In this document: positions 7,096 through 16,102 of the stretch, piece by piece | Position numbering within the stretch: the stretch's first letter is position 1 | How the letters are laid out: each line of letters begins with the position of its first letter | Origin: Flavobacterium sp. MDT1-60 | GTDB lineage: Bacteria; Bacteroidota; Bacteroidia; Flavobacteriales; Flavobacteriaceae | Assembly (NCBI RefSeq): GCF_014844035.1 | Contig: NZ_CP062159.1 | Span: 5,208,001 to 5,272,000, forward strand | Direction of reading: 5' to 3' | DNA: 64,000 nucleotides | Program-made: the position numbers and the translations under genes | The notes under the pieces: model-generated | Told to the model about the DNA's origin: nothing | The model's input: only the letters and a program-made list of their open reading frames with translations | The model's database searches: none

Positions 7096-8289
7096 ATGAA
7101 TATAAATACAATACCCATACTTTCTAATGACATTACATTTAATCCCATTAATGGTGAGGATTATTTTATTCATCAGGAAACCTATGATCATAGAGTAAAA
7201 ATTTCTCGTGATTTGTATGATTTCATGCAATTGATTGACAATAAAAAGGAATTAAAAAATCTTGTTTCAGATTATAATACCAAGTTCAATTCGTTTTTGA
7301 CCAATGAGTTTGCCTATGAGTTTTTATTTAACAAACTGGCTAAATTCGGAATCATCGAAGCTGAAAATGTTGTTGTAAAACCAAACTTAAAACCCGGTTA
7401 TCTAAAATTAAGTTTTATACTCATCAATGAAAAAAGAGCATCAAAAATAACGCAATATCTAAAGTATCTTTTTTTACCTAAAATAATAAAAAGTGTTTCT
7501 GTTTTGGCTTTAATCGTACTTTCAATCTCTTTTTATATTTTTAGAAATGAGATATTTTATGTAGGCATTGGCAAAGCTGAATGGGGTTTATTTTTTTTAC
7601 TAAGCTTTATTGGTGTAACGTTTCACGAGTTTGGCCATGCAGCTGCTGCTCATTATTTTGGTGCAAAACATGGCGGAATTGGGGGTGGGTTCTATTTATT
7701 GATGCCCGTATATTTTGCTGACGTCACCGATATTTGGAAGCTGCCAAAAAAAGAAAGAATTACAGTGAATTTAGCCGGTCTGTATTTTGAAATGATCTAT
7801 GCTGTTTTTTTAATTGGTGCAGGACTAGTTTTAAATTATCAGACTTTAATTATTCTGGCTTGCGTTTTCTTATTATCCACATTAAACAACATTAATCCAT
7901 TTGTTAGAAGTGATGGGTATTGGGTATTATCAGATGCTATTGAAAAACCCAATATGATGTTTCATGCCTTATTTAAAATAAAAGAATTAGGTAAGCCTGA
8001 AATAAAGTGGCAAAAACTGGATTACTTTTTACTGTTTTACGGCATAATCAGCTATGCTTTTCTAGCGGCTTTTATTTATTATGTGATTATAAAAGATCCT
8101 GGTTCTATTTTATATTTCCCTCAAAACGTAAAAAATCTTATACACAATTTATTTTCTGAAGGCGTTAAATTTTCCATAGCAGAATTAAGCAGATTATTTG
8201 TTCCAATAATGTTCTTTACTTTGATTTTTCAGCTTTTAAAAAAGACCGTTTCTTCCTTTATTCTAAGAAGAAAAGAAGTACATACCTAA
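7096..8289 (+). CDS. M50 membrane metalloprotease with PqqD-like N-terminus
   Basis: A 397-residue membrane protein. Residues about 8-95 look like a PqqD/RiPP-recognition winged helix: a strand region (D-Y-F-I-H-Q-E-T), V-K-I-S-R-D-L-Y-D-F-M-Q-L-I-D, and a closing helix L-F-N-K-L-A-K-F-G-I-I. The rest has about six membrane segments. The zinc site H-E-F-G-H is at 177-181, and N-P-F-V-R-S-D-G-Y-W-V-L-S-D at 267-280 supplies the third ligand (D273), as in the peptide zinc metalloprotease branch of family M50 found in peptide gene clusters. It probably recognises the leader of the 5950 peptide and cuts it at the membrane; this is inference from architecture and gene order. Confidence 0.75.
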   Translation: MNINTIPILSNDITFNPINGEDYFIHQETYDHRVKISRDLYDFMQLIDNKKELKNLVSDYNTKFNSFLTNEFAYEFLFNKLAKFGIIEAENVVVKPNLKPGYLKLSFILINEKRASKITQYLKYLFLPKIIKSVSVLALIVLSISFYIFRNEIFYVGIGKAEWGLFFLLSFIGVTFHEFGHAAAAHYFGAKHGGIGGGFYLLMPVYFADVTDIWKLPKKERITVNLAGLYFEMIYAVFLIGAGLVLNYQTLIILACVFLLSTLNNINPFVRSDGYWVLSDAIEKPNMMFHALFKIKELGKPEIKWQKLDYFLLFYGIISYAFLAAFIYYVIIKDPGSILYFPQNVKNLIHNLFSEGVKFSIAELSRLFVPIMFFTLIFQLLKKTVSSFILRRKEVHT

Positions 8290-8526
8290 ATTATTATTAA
8301 CTAAGATGCATTTAAATATTGTCTTTGCCGCATAAATGGAGCACAAAGACACAACAGCAAGGATTAGTCCTATTTTATTATAACTAGAACTTTTGGTGGT
8401 AAAAGGTTCTGTATGATGCAATTAATTTTGCAGTTGATTTTATGATAAACAAATAAAGGATTCAAAAAAGCCTTTTTGTCTCATAAATAGGACTTTAAAA
8501 AATCATAATAGTTAAAATAATTTAAA
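8290..8526. other. Intergenic gap before the collagen-like gene
   Basis: It contains a weak stem GTCTTTG (8321-8327) with CAAAGAC (8344-8350) after the protease gene, and the promoter module listed next. No gene is seen. Confidence 0.4.
8386..8430 (+). promoter_or_regulatory. Conserved promoter module of the 8527 gene
   Basis: AGAACTTTT (8386-8394) and TAATTTTG (8423-8430) repeat the module found before the 4007 gene, with 37 instead of 36 bases between their starts. TAATTTTG is a TAnnTTTG -7 element about 97 bases before the ATG. Confidence 0.5.
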
Positions 8527-11500
8527 ATGAGAAAAATTACCTGCATGCTGTTGCTAATTCATGGCGGATTTATGATGGCACAAACAAAAACAGTCGTTAC
8601 ACAACACGGAGAAAAAGTAACCATCAGCCCTTTTGCCAACAACGGACTAACACAAAATAATGGTTACACCCAATTAGGCGGCGCTTTAACTAAGGCGTCT
8701 GTTTTAACTACAACCTCAGCTTATACTTTAGCCATTACAGGATTACAGGCGGGAAGCGCTTCAGACAACGTTTTGGTCAGCGATGCAAACGGTGTTTTAA
8801 AATTTGTATTGAGATCTAGTTTTTCCGGAGCGGATAATCTGGGAAATCATATTGCTACAATGGATTTAAATATGTCTAATAAAAATATTGCAAATATTTT
8901 TAACGCCTACATTAAAAATGACTTAGAAATATTTGATCGTGTAGCTACCAATTCAAACTATTTTGGGATCTATAAAAATAATGGACTGTTTGGCATCTGG
9001 AATAACTCAAAAAACACCAATGCACTAACAATTGATGAAAGCACCAATAAGACTACTCTGGTTTCTGCTCAGATTTCAAAAGGTACAGACGGATCAATTC
9101 CGGCAGCAGGTTCGGTAGCGGTTTCTACAGATGCAAATGGTAATATTAGATGGGCAGCTCCATCAACTATTGCGGGAGCCACGGGGCCACAAGGTCCAAA
9201 AGGTGATACAGGATCACAAGGATCACAAGGAATACAAGGTTTGACTGGTGCAACAGGTCCAAAAGGTGATACAGGAGCGCAGGGAATTCAGGGTCTGACC
9301 GGAACAACAGGGCCAAAAGGTGATACCGGAGCACAAGGAATTCAGGGTTTGACCGGAGCAACAGGTCCAAAAGGTGATACTGGAGCGCAGGGAATACAAG
9401 GTTTAACAGGTGCAACAGGTCCAAAAGGTGATACCGGAGTACAAGGAATTCAAGGTTTGACCGGAGCGACAGGTCCAAAAGGTGATACAGGAGCAACAGG
9501 TCCTGCTGGTGCTGCACCTACTACAGGTGCTGGTACAATAACAGGTAAGAACCTGATTGCAATTTCTGCAGGTGATAATAATGCATTTAAAAATACTGAT
9601 ATTAGTTTGACTGCAGGTACAGATAAGCAAGTTTTACAAACAGTAGGCACAACTCCAACATGGGTAAATGCTTCTACAATTGGCGACAATTTAGGAAACC
9701 ATATCGCAACTCAAGATCTGAATATGTCGTCTAAAAACATTTTGAATATTAATAATGCGTATATTAAAAATGAAGTACAAGTTGCAGACCGTATAACAAG
9801 CAATACTAATTATTTTGGAATCTATAAAAATAACGGCTCTTTTGGTATTTGGAATAATCTAAAAAGCACAAATGCCTTAACTATTGATGAAACTACAAAC
9901 AAAACCACACTTACTTCGGCACAAATTGCCAAAGGTACAGACGGATCAATTCCAGCAGCAGGTTCGGTAGCGGTTTCTACAGACGCAAATGGTAATATTA
10001 GATGGGCAGCTCCATCAACTATTGCAGGAGCCACGGGACCACAAGGTCCAAAAGGTGATACAGGAGCACAGGGAATTCAGGGTTTGACCGGTGCAACAGG
10101 TCCTAAAGGTGATCCAGGAGCACAAGGAATTCAGGGTTTGATTGGTGCAACAGGTCTAAAAGGTGATACAGGAGCGCAAGGAATACAAGGTTTAATTGGT
10201 GCAACAGGTCCAAAAGGTGATACCGGAGCACAAGGAATTCAGGGTTTGACCGGAGCAACAGGTCCAAAAGGTGATACAGGAGCAACAGGGCCCGCTGGTG
10301 CTGCACCTACAACAGGTGCCGGTACAATAACAGGCAAGAACCTGATAGCAATTTCCGCAGGTGATAATAATGCATTTAAAAATACTGATATTAGTTTGAC
10401 TGCAGGTACAGATAAACAAGTTTTGCAAACAATAGGCACAACCCCAACATGGGTAAATGCTTCTACAATTGGCGACAACTTAGGAAATCATATTGCAACG
10501 CAAAATTTAGATATGTCATCTAAAAACATTACAAATATCAGCAATGCGTATATTAAAAATGAAGCACAAATTGCAGACCGTATAACAAGCAATACTAATT
10601 ATTTTGGAATCTATAAAAATAACGGCTCTTTAGGTATTTGGAATAATTTAAAAAGTACAAATGCCTTAACTATTGATGAAACTACAAACAAAACCACACT
10701 TACTTCGGCACAAATTGCCAAAGGTACAGACGGATCAATTCCGGCAGCAGGTTCAGTAGCAGTTTCTACAGACGCAAATGGTAATATTAGATGGGCAGCT
10801 CCATCAACTATTGCAGGAGCCACGGGACCACAAGGTCCAAAAGGTGATACAGGATCGCAAGGAATACAAGGTTTGATCGGTGCAACAGGTCCAAAAGGTG
10901 ATACCGGAGCACAAGGAATTCAGGGTTTGACCGGAGCAACAGGTCCAAAAGGTGATACTGGAGCGCAGGGAATACAAGGTTTAACAGGTGCAACAGGTCC
11001 AAAAGGTGATACCGGAGTACAAGGAATTCAAGGTTTGACCGGAGCGACAGGTCCAAAAGGTGATACCGGAGCACAAGGAATTCAAGGTTTGACTGGAGCA
11101 ACAGGGCCTGCTGGTGCCGCACCTACTACAGGCGCTGGTACAATAACAGGTAAGAACCTGATTGCAATTTCTGCAGGTGCCAATAATGCATTTAAAAATA
11201 CTGATATTAGTTTGACCGCAGGTACAGATAAGCAAGTTTTACAAACAGTAGGAACAACCCCAACATGGGTAAATGCTTCTACAATTGGCGACAATTTAGG
11301 AAATCATATTGCAACTCAGGATCTGAATATGTCATCTAAAAACATTTTGAATATTAATAATGCGTATATTAAAAATGACGCACAATTTGCAGATCGTATA
11401 ACGAGTAATACTAATTATTTTGGAATCAATAAAAATAATGGTTTGTTTGGAATTTGGAATAGTTTGAAAAACACTCATGCCTTAACAATTAGCGAAACAA

Positions 11501-12039
11501 CCAATAATGTTGGAATTGGTATTGGTTCAGCGATTCCTACTAATACGCTGCACGTTAAGGCTGCAACAGATCCTCTTAAAATAGAAGGTTTGGCTGCAAA
11601 AACAGATGATACTAATGCACTTTTGGTGATAGATGATAATGGTGTAGTTAAAACATCATTTTCAAGAGCCACTTATAGAACAGCAAATTTAGATCCTGGA
11701 GAATCTGCCACCATAAATTTAATTATTAATCCTCAATATGCCTCTATAATTATAGGATCAAGCAATCTCTGCATGAGAAATGCGCTAACTACTTTTACTT
11801 GCAATGGAGATGTTCTTGCCTTTTTGGGTGGACAGGCAAGAAATGTGCCTTTTACAAGTACTGTTCTTGATAATAGCGGAAATGCTGTCTCCTTAAATGC
11901 TGTTGGAGTTGTTAATTGCGAAGATGGTGGCGGTAGTACACAATTCGATTTCGACATTAAAAAATCTGGCGCATCAATCATAATTACCAATAGAGGAAAT
12001 GTACCCAGAACGTTCAACGTTAGACAAAATGAAATGTAA
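8527..12039 (+). CDS. Secreted collagen-like surface protein, third paralog
   Basis: A 1170-residue protein. Signal peptide at 1-19 (M-M-A-Q before the cut), then the N-terminal module shared with 2554 and 4007. Three collagen-like blocks of Gly-X-Y triplets lie at residues 217-329, 501-593 and 764-865, built mainly from an 18-residue unit [18 protein letters not shown]. Between them are near-identical 170-residue spacers containing L-G-N-H-I-A-T-Q and Y-F-G-I-Y-K-N-N-G. Residues about 866-1170 hold another spacer, N-V-G-I-G-I-G-S (a fibre-associated phrase) and a unique beta-rich end with cysteines. Collagen-like bacterial proteins form trimeric stalks that hold a binding head. Partner unknown. 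It follows the peptide system but has its own promoter. Confidence 0.75.
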   Translation: MRKITCMLLLIHGGFMMAQTKTVVTQHGEKVTISPFANNGLTQNNGYTQLGGALTKASVLTTTSAYTLAITGLQAGSASDNVLVSDANGVLKFVLRSSFSGADNLGNHIATMDLNMSNKNIANIFNAYIKNDLEIFDRVATNSNYFGIYKNNGLFGIWNNSKNTNALTIDESTNKTTLVSAQISKGTDGSIPAAGSVAVSTDANGNIRWAAPSTIAGATGPQGPKGDTGSQGSQGIQGLTGATGPKGDTGAQGIQGLTGTTGPKGDTGAQGIQGLTGATGPKGDTGAQGIQGLTGATGPKGDTGVQGIQGLTGATGPKGDTGATGPAGAAPTTGAGTITGKNLIAISAGDNNAFKNTDISLTAGTDKQVLQTVGTTPTWVNASTIGDNLGNHIATQDLNMSSKNILNINNAYIKNEVQVADRITSNTNYFGIYKNNGSFGIWNNLKSTNALTIDETTNKTTLTSAQIAKGTDGSIPAAGSVAVSTDANGNIRWAAPSTIAGATGPQGPKGDTGAQGIQGLTGATGPKGDPGAQGIQGLIGATGLKGDTGAQGIQGLIGATGPKGDTGAQGIQGLTGATGPKGDTGATGPAGAAPTTGAGTITGKNLIAISAGDNNAFKNTDISLTAGTDKQVLQTIGTTPTWVNASTIGDNLGNHIATQNLDMSSKNITNISNAYIKNEAQIADRITSNTNYFGIYKNNGSLGIWNNLKSTNALTIDETTNKTTLTSAQIAKGTDGSIPAAGSVAVSTDANGNIRWAAPSTIAGATGPQGPKGDTGSQGIQGLIGATGPKGDTGAQGIQGLTGATGPKGDTGAQGIQGLTGATGPKGDTGVQGIQGLTGATGPKGDTGAQGIQGLTGATGPAGAAPTTGAGTITGKNLIAISAGANNAFKNTDISLTAGTDKQVLQTVGTTPTWVNASTIGDNLGNHIATQDLNMSSKNILNINNAYIKNDAQFADRITSNTNYFGINKNNGLFGIWNSLKNTHALTISETTNNVGIGIGSAIPTNTLHVKAATDPLKIEGLAAKTDDTNALLVIDDNGVVKTSFSRATYRTANLDPGESATINLIINPQYASIIIGSSNLCMRNALTTFTCNGDVLAFLGGQARNVPFTSTVLDNSGNAVSLNAVGVVNCEDGGGSTQFDFDIKKSGASIIITNRGNVPRTFNVRQNEM
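9175..9514 (+). repeat. Collagen-like tandem repeat block 1
   Basis: A tandem 54-bp coding repeat of about six units, in frame, encoding Gly-X-Y triplets. Antisense open frames over it are low-complexity shadows. Confidence 0.85.
10027..10305 (+). repeat. Collagen-like tandem repeat block 2
   Basis: About five 54-bp units. It starts 852 bases after block 1, and the spacers around the blocks are near copies of each other, so whole block-plus-spacer modules have been duplicated. Confidence 0.85.
10816..11121 (+). repeat. Collagen-like tandem repeat block 3
   Basis: About five to six 54-bp units starting exactly 789 bases after block 2. Copies differ mainly by silent changes, so repeat number can change by recombination or slippage. 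Confidence 0.85.
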
Positions 12040-12114
12040 TGTAATAGAATAATGATGCTGATGACTAATCAAAACAGATAATCTAATTTCCTGATTTTTC
12101 ATCAAATAGGATCT

Positions 12115-12149
12115 AAAAAGCTGCACTCTTTTGAGCTGCAGCTTTTTTT
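12115..12149 (+). terminator. Terminator of the collagen-like gene
   Basis: AAAAAGCTGCA (12115-12125) pairs with TGCAGCTTTTT (12137-12147), with an 11-base loop and a run of seven T. Confidence 0.8.
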
Positions 12150-12221
12150 ATATAAACCTCTTTGCAAATATGTTTACTATAAAGCTTAGAATAAACTCCT
12201 AAAAAAAAGTAAAACCTTTTG

Positions 12222-12229
12222 TATCTTTG
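12222..12229 (+). promoter_or_regulatory. TAnnTTTG element for 12263 gene
   Basis: TATCTTTG, 33 bases before the ATG at 12263, fits the Bacteroidota -7 consensus. No clear -33 element is seen. Confidence 0.45.
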
Positions 12230-12262
12230 CTTTCTTCAACCTATTAGAAGCCCAAAATCCAC

Positions 12263-13486
12263 ATGACACGAGAACATTACATTCCCTTTAATAAGGAATT
12301 CCTACTCGAGCAACAAATTGCCTCTTTCGCCGAAGATCCTAAAAAGGTTGATGATTTTAAAAAATTGTTTGATATTATCGAACATTATTTTCATTACGAA
12401 GCATTTAATTTAAACCAAAATCTAAAACAAAATTATGCTTTGTTTGATCCCGATTTGAGTGTTAAAGAACGAAAAAGCTTTATTGGCAAAAGTGATTTTT
12501 CAATCTTTAAGGCAACATTACTGACGGTTTTAGAGCAGGGTAATTACAGGCGAATTAATCAGAAAACTTTAGAGGAGGCATTTAAAGGTTCTGACTTGAT
12601 TGGGCTAAATCTTTCTATAGATTTTAATGCTTTTAAGGATTACGAATTGTATGTTCGCGGACATCATAAATCTACAGAAAAGGTTTCAAACTATTTCTTC
12701 TGGAAGAAAAAGATTGATATTGAATACTACGACCGTGTCATGATTTACCTGCATTACAATGACACGAATTTCCTGAAGGAAAAGAAGGTTAAATTAGGAA
12801 AGATGCCAATTGAGCCTGGGTCAGTCGTTTTGAAAATCTTTAAACGTGTTCCGAAAAATGATTTGGAAACCATTTTTCCAAACGCGATTCCGAGAATGTC
12901 TTTGAAAGATAAACTGCTACTTTGGGTTCCTGGAATTTTTGGTGGAATTTCATTATTAAGCGCGAAAGTAATTCCGGCATTAGTCAATATGTATAAGGCT
13001 TATGAAACCGGCGAAGCGATTGATTTATTGAATAGTAAAACTTCCTTAAATCAGGGATTAATCGCCTTGGGAATCTTATCTATTTATTGCTTCCGTCAAT
13101 ACAACAATTTTGTAAACAAGAAAATCAGATATTCTAAAATACTTTCGGATAGTTTGTATTTCAAGAATCTCGGAAATAACAGCGGCGCTTTTTATTCGCT
13201 ACTAAATTCATCTGAAGAAGAAGTGCTTAAGGAAACGATTCTGGCGTATACTTTTTTATACAAAAGCGAAAAACCACTGACTGCCGAAGAGCTCGATACA
13301 CAGATTGAATCGTGGTTTGAAAAAACATTAAAAACAGATCTTGATTTTGATGTGAAAGATGCTTTGGATAAACTAAAAAATACTGGTCTTGGTGTAGAAA
13401 CAAATGGAAAATGGAAAGTGGTTTCGTTAGAAAAAGCACTTGTTATCATTGATGCTTTGTGGGATGGGGTTTTTGAATATAATTGA
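12263..13486 (+). CDS. DUF3754 (TMEM143-like) membrane protein
   Basis: A 407-residue protein matching the DUF3754/TMEM143 family by layout. There is a long soluble N-terminal part starting R-E-H-Y-I-P-F, with Y-Y-D-R-V-M-I-Y-L-H-Y near residue 155 and V-V-L-K-I-F-K-R-V-P-K-N-D-L-E-T-I-F-P near 190. A K-D-K-L-L-L-W-V-P-G hinge follows, then two membrane segments around 222-250 and 265-283 and a cytoplasmic tail after F-R-Q-Y. TMEM143 is a mitochondrial membrane protein of unknown function and the bacterial relatives are uncharacterised. The gene stands alone with its own promoter element. Confidence 0.7.
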   Translation: MTREHYIPFNKEFLLEQQIASFAEDPKKVDDFKKLFDIIEHYFHYEAFNLNQNLKQNYALFDPDLSVKERKSFIGKSDFSIFKATLLTVLEQGNYRRINQKTLEEAFKGSDLIGLNLSIDFNAFKDYELYVRGHHKSTEKVSNYFFWKKKIDIEYYDRVMIYLHYNDTNFLKEKKVKLGKMPIEPGSVVLKIFKRVPKNDLETIFPNAIPRMSLKDKLLLWVPGIFGGISLLSAKVIPALVNMYKAYETGEAIDLLNSKTSLNQGLIALGILSIYCFRQYNNFVNKKIRYSKILSDSLYFKNLGNNSGAFYSLLNSSEEEVLKETILAYTFLYKSEKPLTAEELDTQIESWFEKTLKTDLDFDVKDALDKLKNTGLGVETNGKWKVVSLEKALVIIDALWDGVFEYN

Positions 13487-13547
13487 GAATTTTGAGTTAT
13501 GAGTTATGGGTCCTGAGTTATAGGTTATGTAAGACGATCATATATAC

Positions 13548-13660
13548 AGACCGCTTTATCATCCTGAGGTAATCGCAATTTTGTCATCCTTCCTGTCAGG
13601 ATGACAAACCGCACTGTGTCGAGTCTCTAGTGCGATCCTTCGTTCCTCAGGATGACAAAC
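13548..13660. repeat. Dispersed palindromic repeat (ATCCTGAGG type)
   Basis: Contains ATCATCCTGAGG at the left, the small palindrome GTCATCC-ttcctgtc-GGATGAC, and CCTCAGGATGACAAAC at the right. This is the kind of REP-like element scattered between flavobacterial genes; relatives are at 15898-15999 and 24079-24144. Confidence 0.55.
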
Positions 13661-13687
13661 AAAAAAAGAGGACTTTTCAAGTCCTCT
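13661..13687 (-). terminator. Terminator of the DUF4494 gene
   Basis: AGAGGACTT (13667-13675) pairs with AAGTCCTCT (13679-13687) across a 3-base loop. Seven A on the left give the T-run on the minus strand, directly downstream of the stop at 13710. Confidence 0.8.
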
Positions 13688-13709
13688 CTCTATTATAATT
13701 GTGAAAGCT

Positions 13710-14264
13710 TTACTCACTATCAGCTTCTATCAAATCTTCTACATTTTCGCCCATATCTCCTACGGCTACTAATTCTGGTTTTGAACCTTTTAATGCATTG
13801 AATCTTTCGATTTGTTCTAAATCTCCCTCTTCTCCACTGAAATAAGGAAAAACATCCATAATTGGCGATTCTGAAATGGCTGGGATTGTATAATCTCCCA
13901 TAGTATTTTTCATTACTGAAACGGTGTTGTCGTAGGCCTCTTTTACGTCATTGGCCTGTACCAGCAAATACATATTGGTTTTGCGTTCTTTTCCGCTTTC
14001 TTCGTCAAAAGCGATTAAAGAAACTTTTGATTTAAACCAACGATCGGCATTTTCGAATGGATGAATCTCAGCATAATTGGCCACTTTTATGTTCGTGATT
14101 TTAAATTCTTCACTTACATACGCCGCCATTTCTTCGTTGATTCTGCTCTCTGCTTCTGTATAAGATACGGCGTCTACCAAATAAGGTTCTGTCGTAACCT
14201 TTTGTGTTCCAATATCATCTGTTTTTCTATATTTTACCTTGCATTCGTACCAAACTGCGCTCAT
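13710..14264 (-). CDS. DUF4494 family protein
   Basis: A protein of about 184 residues. The conserved opening M-S-A-V-W-Y-E-C-K-V-K-Y-R-K-T-D, then E-P-Y-L-V-D-A-V-S-Y-T-E-A-E-S-R-I, identifies the DUF4494 family, known almost only from Bacteroidota and of unknown function. I place the start at the ATG at 14264; the longer open frame to 14288 needs a non-ATG start and adds residues before the family's normal beginning. The C-terminal 40 residues are acidic. It is monocistronic with a clear terminator. Confidence 0.75.
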   Translation of the reverse strand: MSAVWYECKVKYRKTDDIGTQKVTTEPYLVDAVSYTEAESRINEEMAAYVSEEFKITNIKVANYAEIHPFENADRWFKSKVSLIAFDEESGKERKTNMYLLVQANDVKEAYDNTVSVMKNTMGDYTIPAISESPIMDVFPYFSGEEGDLEQIERFNALKGSKPELVAVGDMGENVEDLIEADSE

Positions 14265-14576
14265 TTCTATTATTTTTAAGGATGTCAAAGATAGATTTTA
14301 ACGGAAATAAAATCGATTAATTGTGAAATAGATATTCACAATTTCTAATAAATTTTGGCTCTGAATAACTCTTATTTTTCAAGTTACTATTTATCAGACA
14401 ATAGCATATAAAACAATCACAAAATTGCGAATTAACTTATAAATATTTAATAAATTTGTACTAGCTAAATCCTATAAATGAGAATATTACAAGCCAGTTA
14501 ATTTTTTAAAAAAGAGTAGCCAAAAGCAAATTTTATCGGATAACCCAAACTACTAAGAACGTTAAATACCACTAAA
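14265..14576. other. 312-bp gap with promoter for 14577
   Basis: TTG at 14425-14427 and TAAATTTG at 14451-14458, 23 bases apart, match both boxes of the Bacteroidota promoter and would give a 5' leader of about 110 bases. Nothing else is seen. Confidence 0.5.
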
Positions 14577-15278
14577 ATGAAACTTACCAATTTTTTAAGC
14601 GAACAAGGTTATGACTTAATTGAAGGGCCTGTTAGAAATCATAAACCATTGCAATTATGGCTGAAAAAACCTTTTGATGAGGCTCAGCTTTACTATGACA
14701 ATATCAGCCATGCCTTTAAGAGCGATATTGTATTGACAGAAATCGAGAACGCAGCCCTGAATGTCGATTATACCAAAAAAGATGATTACGTATTTAACAT
14801 CGGGATTACACTTTTGGGAGAAATATTGAAAACACTTGGACTCGGAACATTCGGAATAACATCAAAAATACAATCCGGAAAAACGGTAACGATCAGCTAT
14901 GGAAATTCGGTTACCAGAGAATATACGATCGGAAATCTTGAAGAATATTTTTACAGTGCTGATTTCCTGCATCCGAATCCTTCTCTTTTAAGAAATATCA
15001 ACCAAAATTATCTTTTATTGACAACAGGAACTGTTTTTGCCCAAAATCTGGTGGTCGATATTGAAACCGATTTTACTTTGAACGCCGCCTTTGTTGCCAG
15101 CCTAAATGAAACTGCCGAAGGTAAACTTGATTTCTCGACAAGCAATTTAAATAAACTAAAAATGACATCTAATGTAGGCGTCTCTTTTCCGATTGCGGTT
15201 AAAGCCAGCCGAATTGATTATGACAGAAGCCGATTTAAAAAATTAATTCAGGTTACGGATAGTAATAATATCTTTTAA
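14577..15278 (+). CDS. Unknown protein, possibly gasdermin-like
   Basis: A 233-residue protein with no signal peptide. I do not recognise it with certainty. Its layout resembles bacterial gasdermins: a short helix then Y-D-L-I-E-G-P and K-P-L-Q-L-W, a stretch A-A-L-N-V before I-G-I-T-L-L-G-E-I-L-K-T-L-G-L-G (amphipathic, about 76-90), alternating hydrophobic strands K-T-V-T-I-S-Y, then L-E-E-Y-F-Y-S-A-D, and a closing strand S-F-P-I-A-V-K-A-S-R-I-D-Y-D. Gasdermins are pore-forming effectors released by a protease. Against this, no protease gene is adjacent and the N-terminal cysteine of many bacterial members is missing. Neighbours are ordinary genes, so it would be an orphan. Confidence 0.4.
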   Translation: MKLTNFLSEQGYDLIEGPVRNHKPLQLWLKKPFDEAQLYYDNISHAFKSDIVLTEIENAALNVDYTKKDDYVFNIGITLLGEILKTLGLGTFGITSKIQSGKTVTISYGNSVTREYTIGNLEEYFYSADFLHPNPSLLRNINQNYLLLTTGTVFAQNLVVDIETDFTLNAAFVASLNETAEGKLDFSTSNLNKLKMTSNVGVSFPIAVKASRIDYDRSRFKKLIQVTDSNNIF

Positions 15279-15354
15279 TTGCCTGAACAATTCTTTCAGA
15301 CTCCTGATAAACTGAAGAAAATTTTATTAGATTTACATACCTAAATCCAAAAAA

Positions 15355-15819
15355 ATGAGAACATTAGAACAATGGTTTGAAGAATATGCAGTAAGTCATC
15401 AGAACCCTAAAAACAAGGCTATTCACTATGTTTGCGTACCTGCTATTTACTTTTCTATAGTGGGTTTACTGATGAGTATTCCGAATGGAATAATTGCCAA
15501 TACATTACAATTAAACGCGCCAATTATCGAAAACTGGGCGGTTGTTGTATTGCTTTTTGTACTTATTTTTTACATTCGATTATCAGTTGCGATGGCAATT
15601 AAGATTGCTATTTTCTCCGCTATTTGTCTGGTTGTGAATTATTATATCGGCCAATTTGTTCCATTGTGGATGTTCTCCATCGGAGTTTTTGTAATCGCCT
15701 GGATTGGGCAGTTCTACGGACATAATATTGAAGGCAAAAAACCTTCTTTCTTAAAAGATCTTCAGTTTTTAATGATTGGACCGGCCTGGGTTGTGGAGAA
15801 TTTGTTTTCGAGAAAATAG
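15355..15819 (+). CDS. Mpo1-like (DUF962) membrane protein
   Basis: A 154-residue protein with about four membrane segments. The N-terminus W-F-E-E-Y-A-V-S-H-Q-N-P-x-N-K-A-I-H-Y-V-C-V-P and the C-terminal Q-F-Y-G-H-N-I-E-G-K-K-P-S with G-P-A-W-V-V-E-N-L-F are the DUF962 hallmarks. The histidines (H15, H24, H124 region) would bind iron. The yeast member Mpo1 is a dioxygenase in alpha-oxidation of 2-hydroxy fatty acids, so a lipid-oxidising role is plausible but not shown for bacteria. It lies 76 bases after the 14577 gene and may share its transcript. Confidence 0.75.
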   Translation: MRTLEQWFEEYAVSHQNPKNKAIHYVCVPAIYFSIVGLLMSIPNGIIANTLQLNAPIIENWAVVVLLFVLIFYIRLSVAMAIKIAIFSAICLVVNYYIGQFVPLWMFSIGVFVIAWIGQFYGHNIEGKKPSFLKDLQFLMIGPAWVVENLFSRK

Positions 15820-15897
15820 GTTTTTGAATACTGATTGATGGCACGCGGATGATACGGGTTATGGTGGTTTTTTTATTTTGATTTTTTTTGCGCAAGC

Positions 15898-15999
15898 TTG
15901 TCATTTCGAGGAACGAGAAATCCTCGCAAGTAACTCCGCAAAGAAAATCCAATCTTTGTCGAGCTTCCCGCGAGGATTTCTCGTTCCTCGAAATGACAA
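15898..15999. repeat. REP-like element with perfect 30-bp inverted repeat
   Basis: Arms at 15898-15927 and 15970-15999 are exact reverse complements (core CATTTCGAGGAACGAG), with a 42-base centre. It lies between two plus-strand genes. Confidence 0.8.
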
Positions 16000-16102
16000 A
16001 CAGATTAAAAAATAACGGTTCAAAATCTATTAATCTTTAATTTTCAAGCTTAATAAATAATCTCTTAACTTTATCTTTCTAAAAAAACCAAATCAATTGG
16101 CT

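Noticed and set aside
8321..8350. Inverted repeat GTCTTTG/CAAAGAC after the protease gene as a terminator
   Set aside because: Only 7 bp with a 16-base loop and no T-run; too weak to call.
9167..11294. Many open frames on the minus strand over the collagen-like blocks
   Set aside because: They are Leu- or Cys-rich low-complexity shadows of the Gly-X-Y repeats, repeat with the blocks, and lack start contexts or family features.
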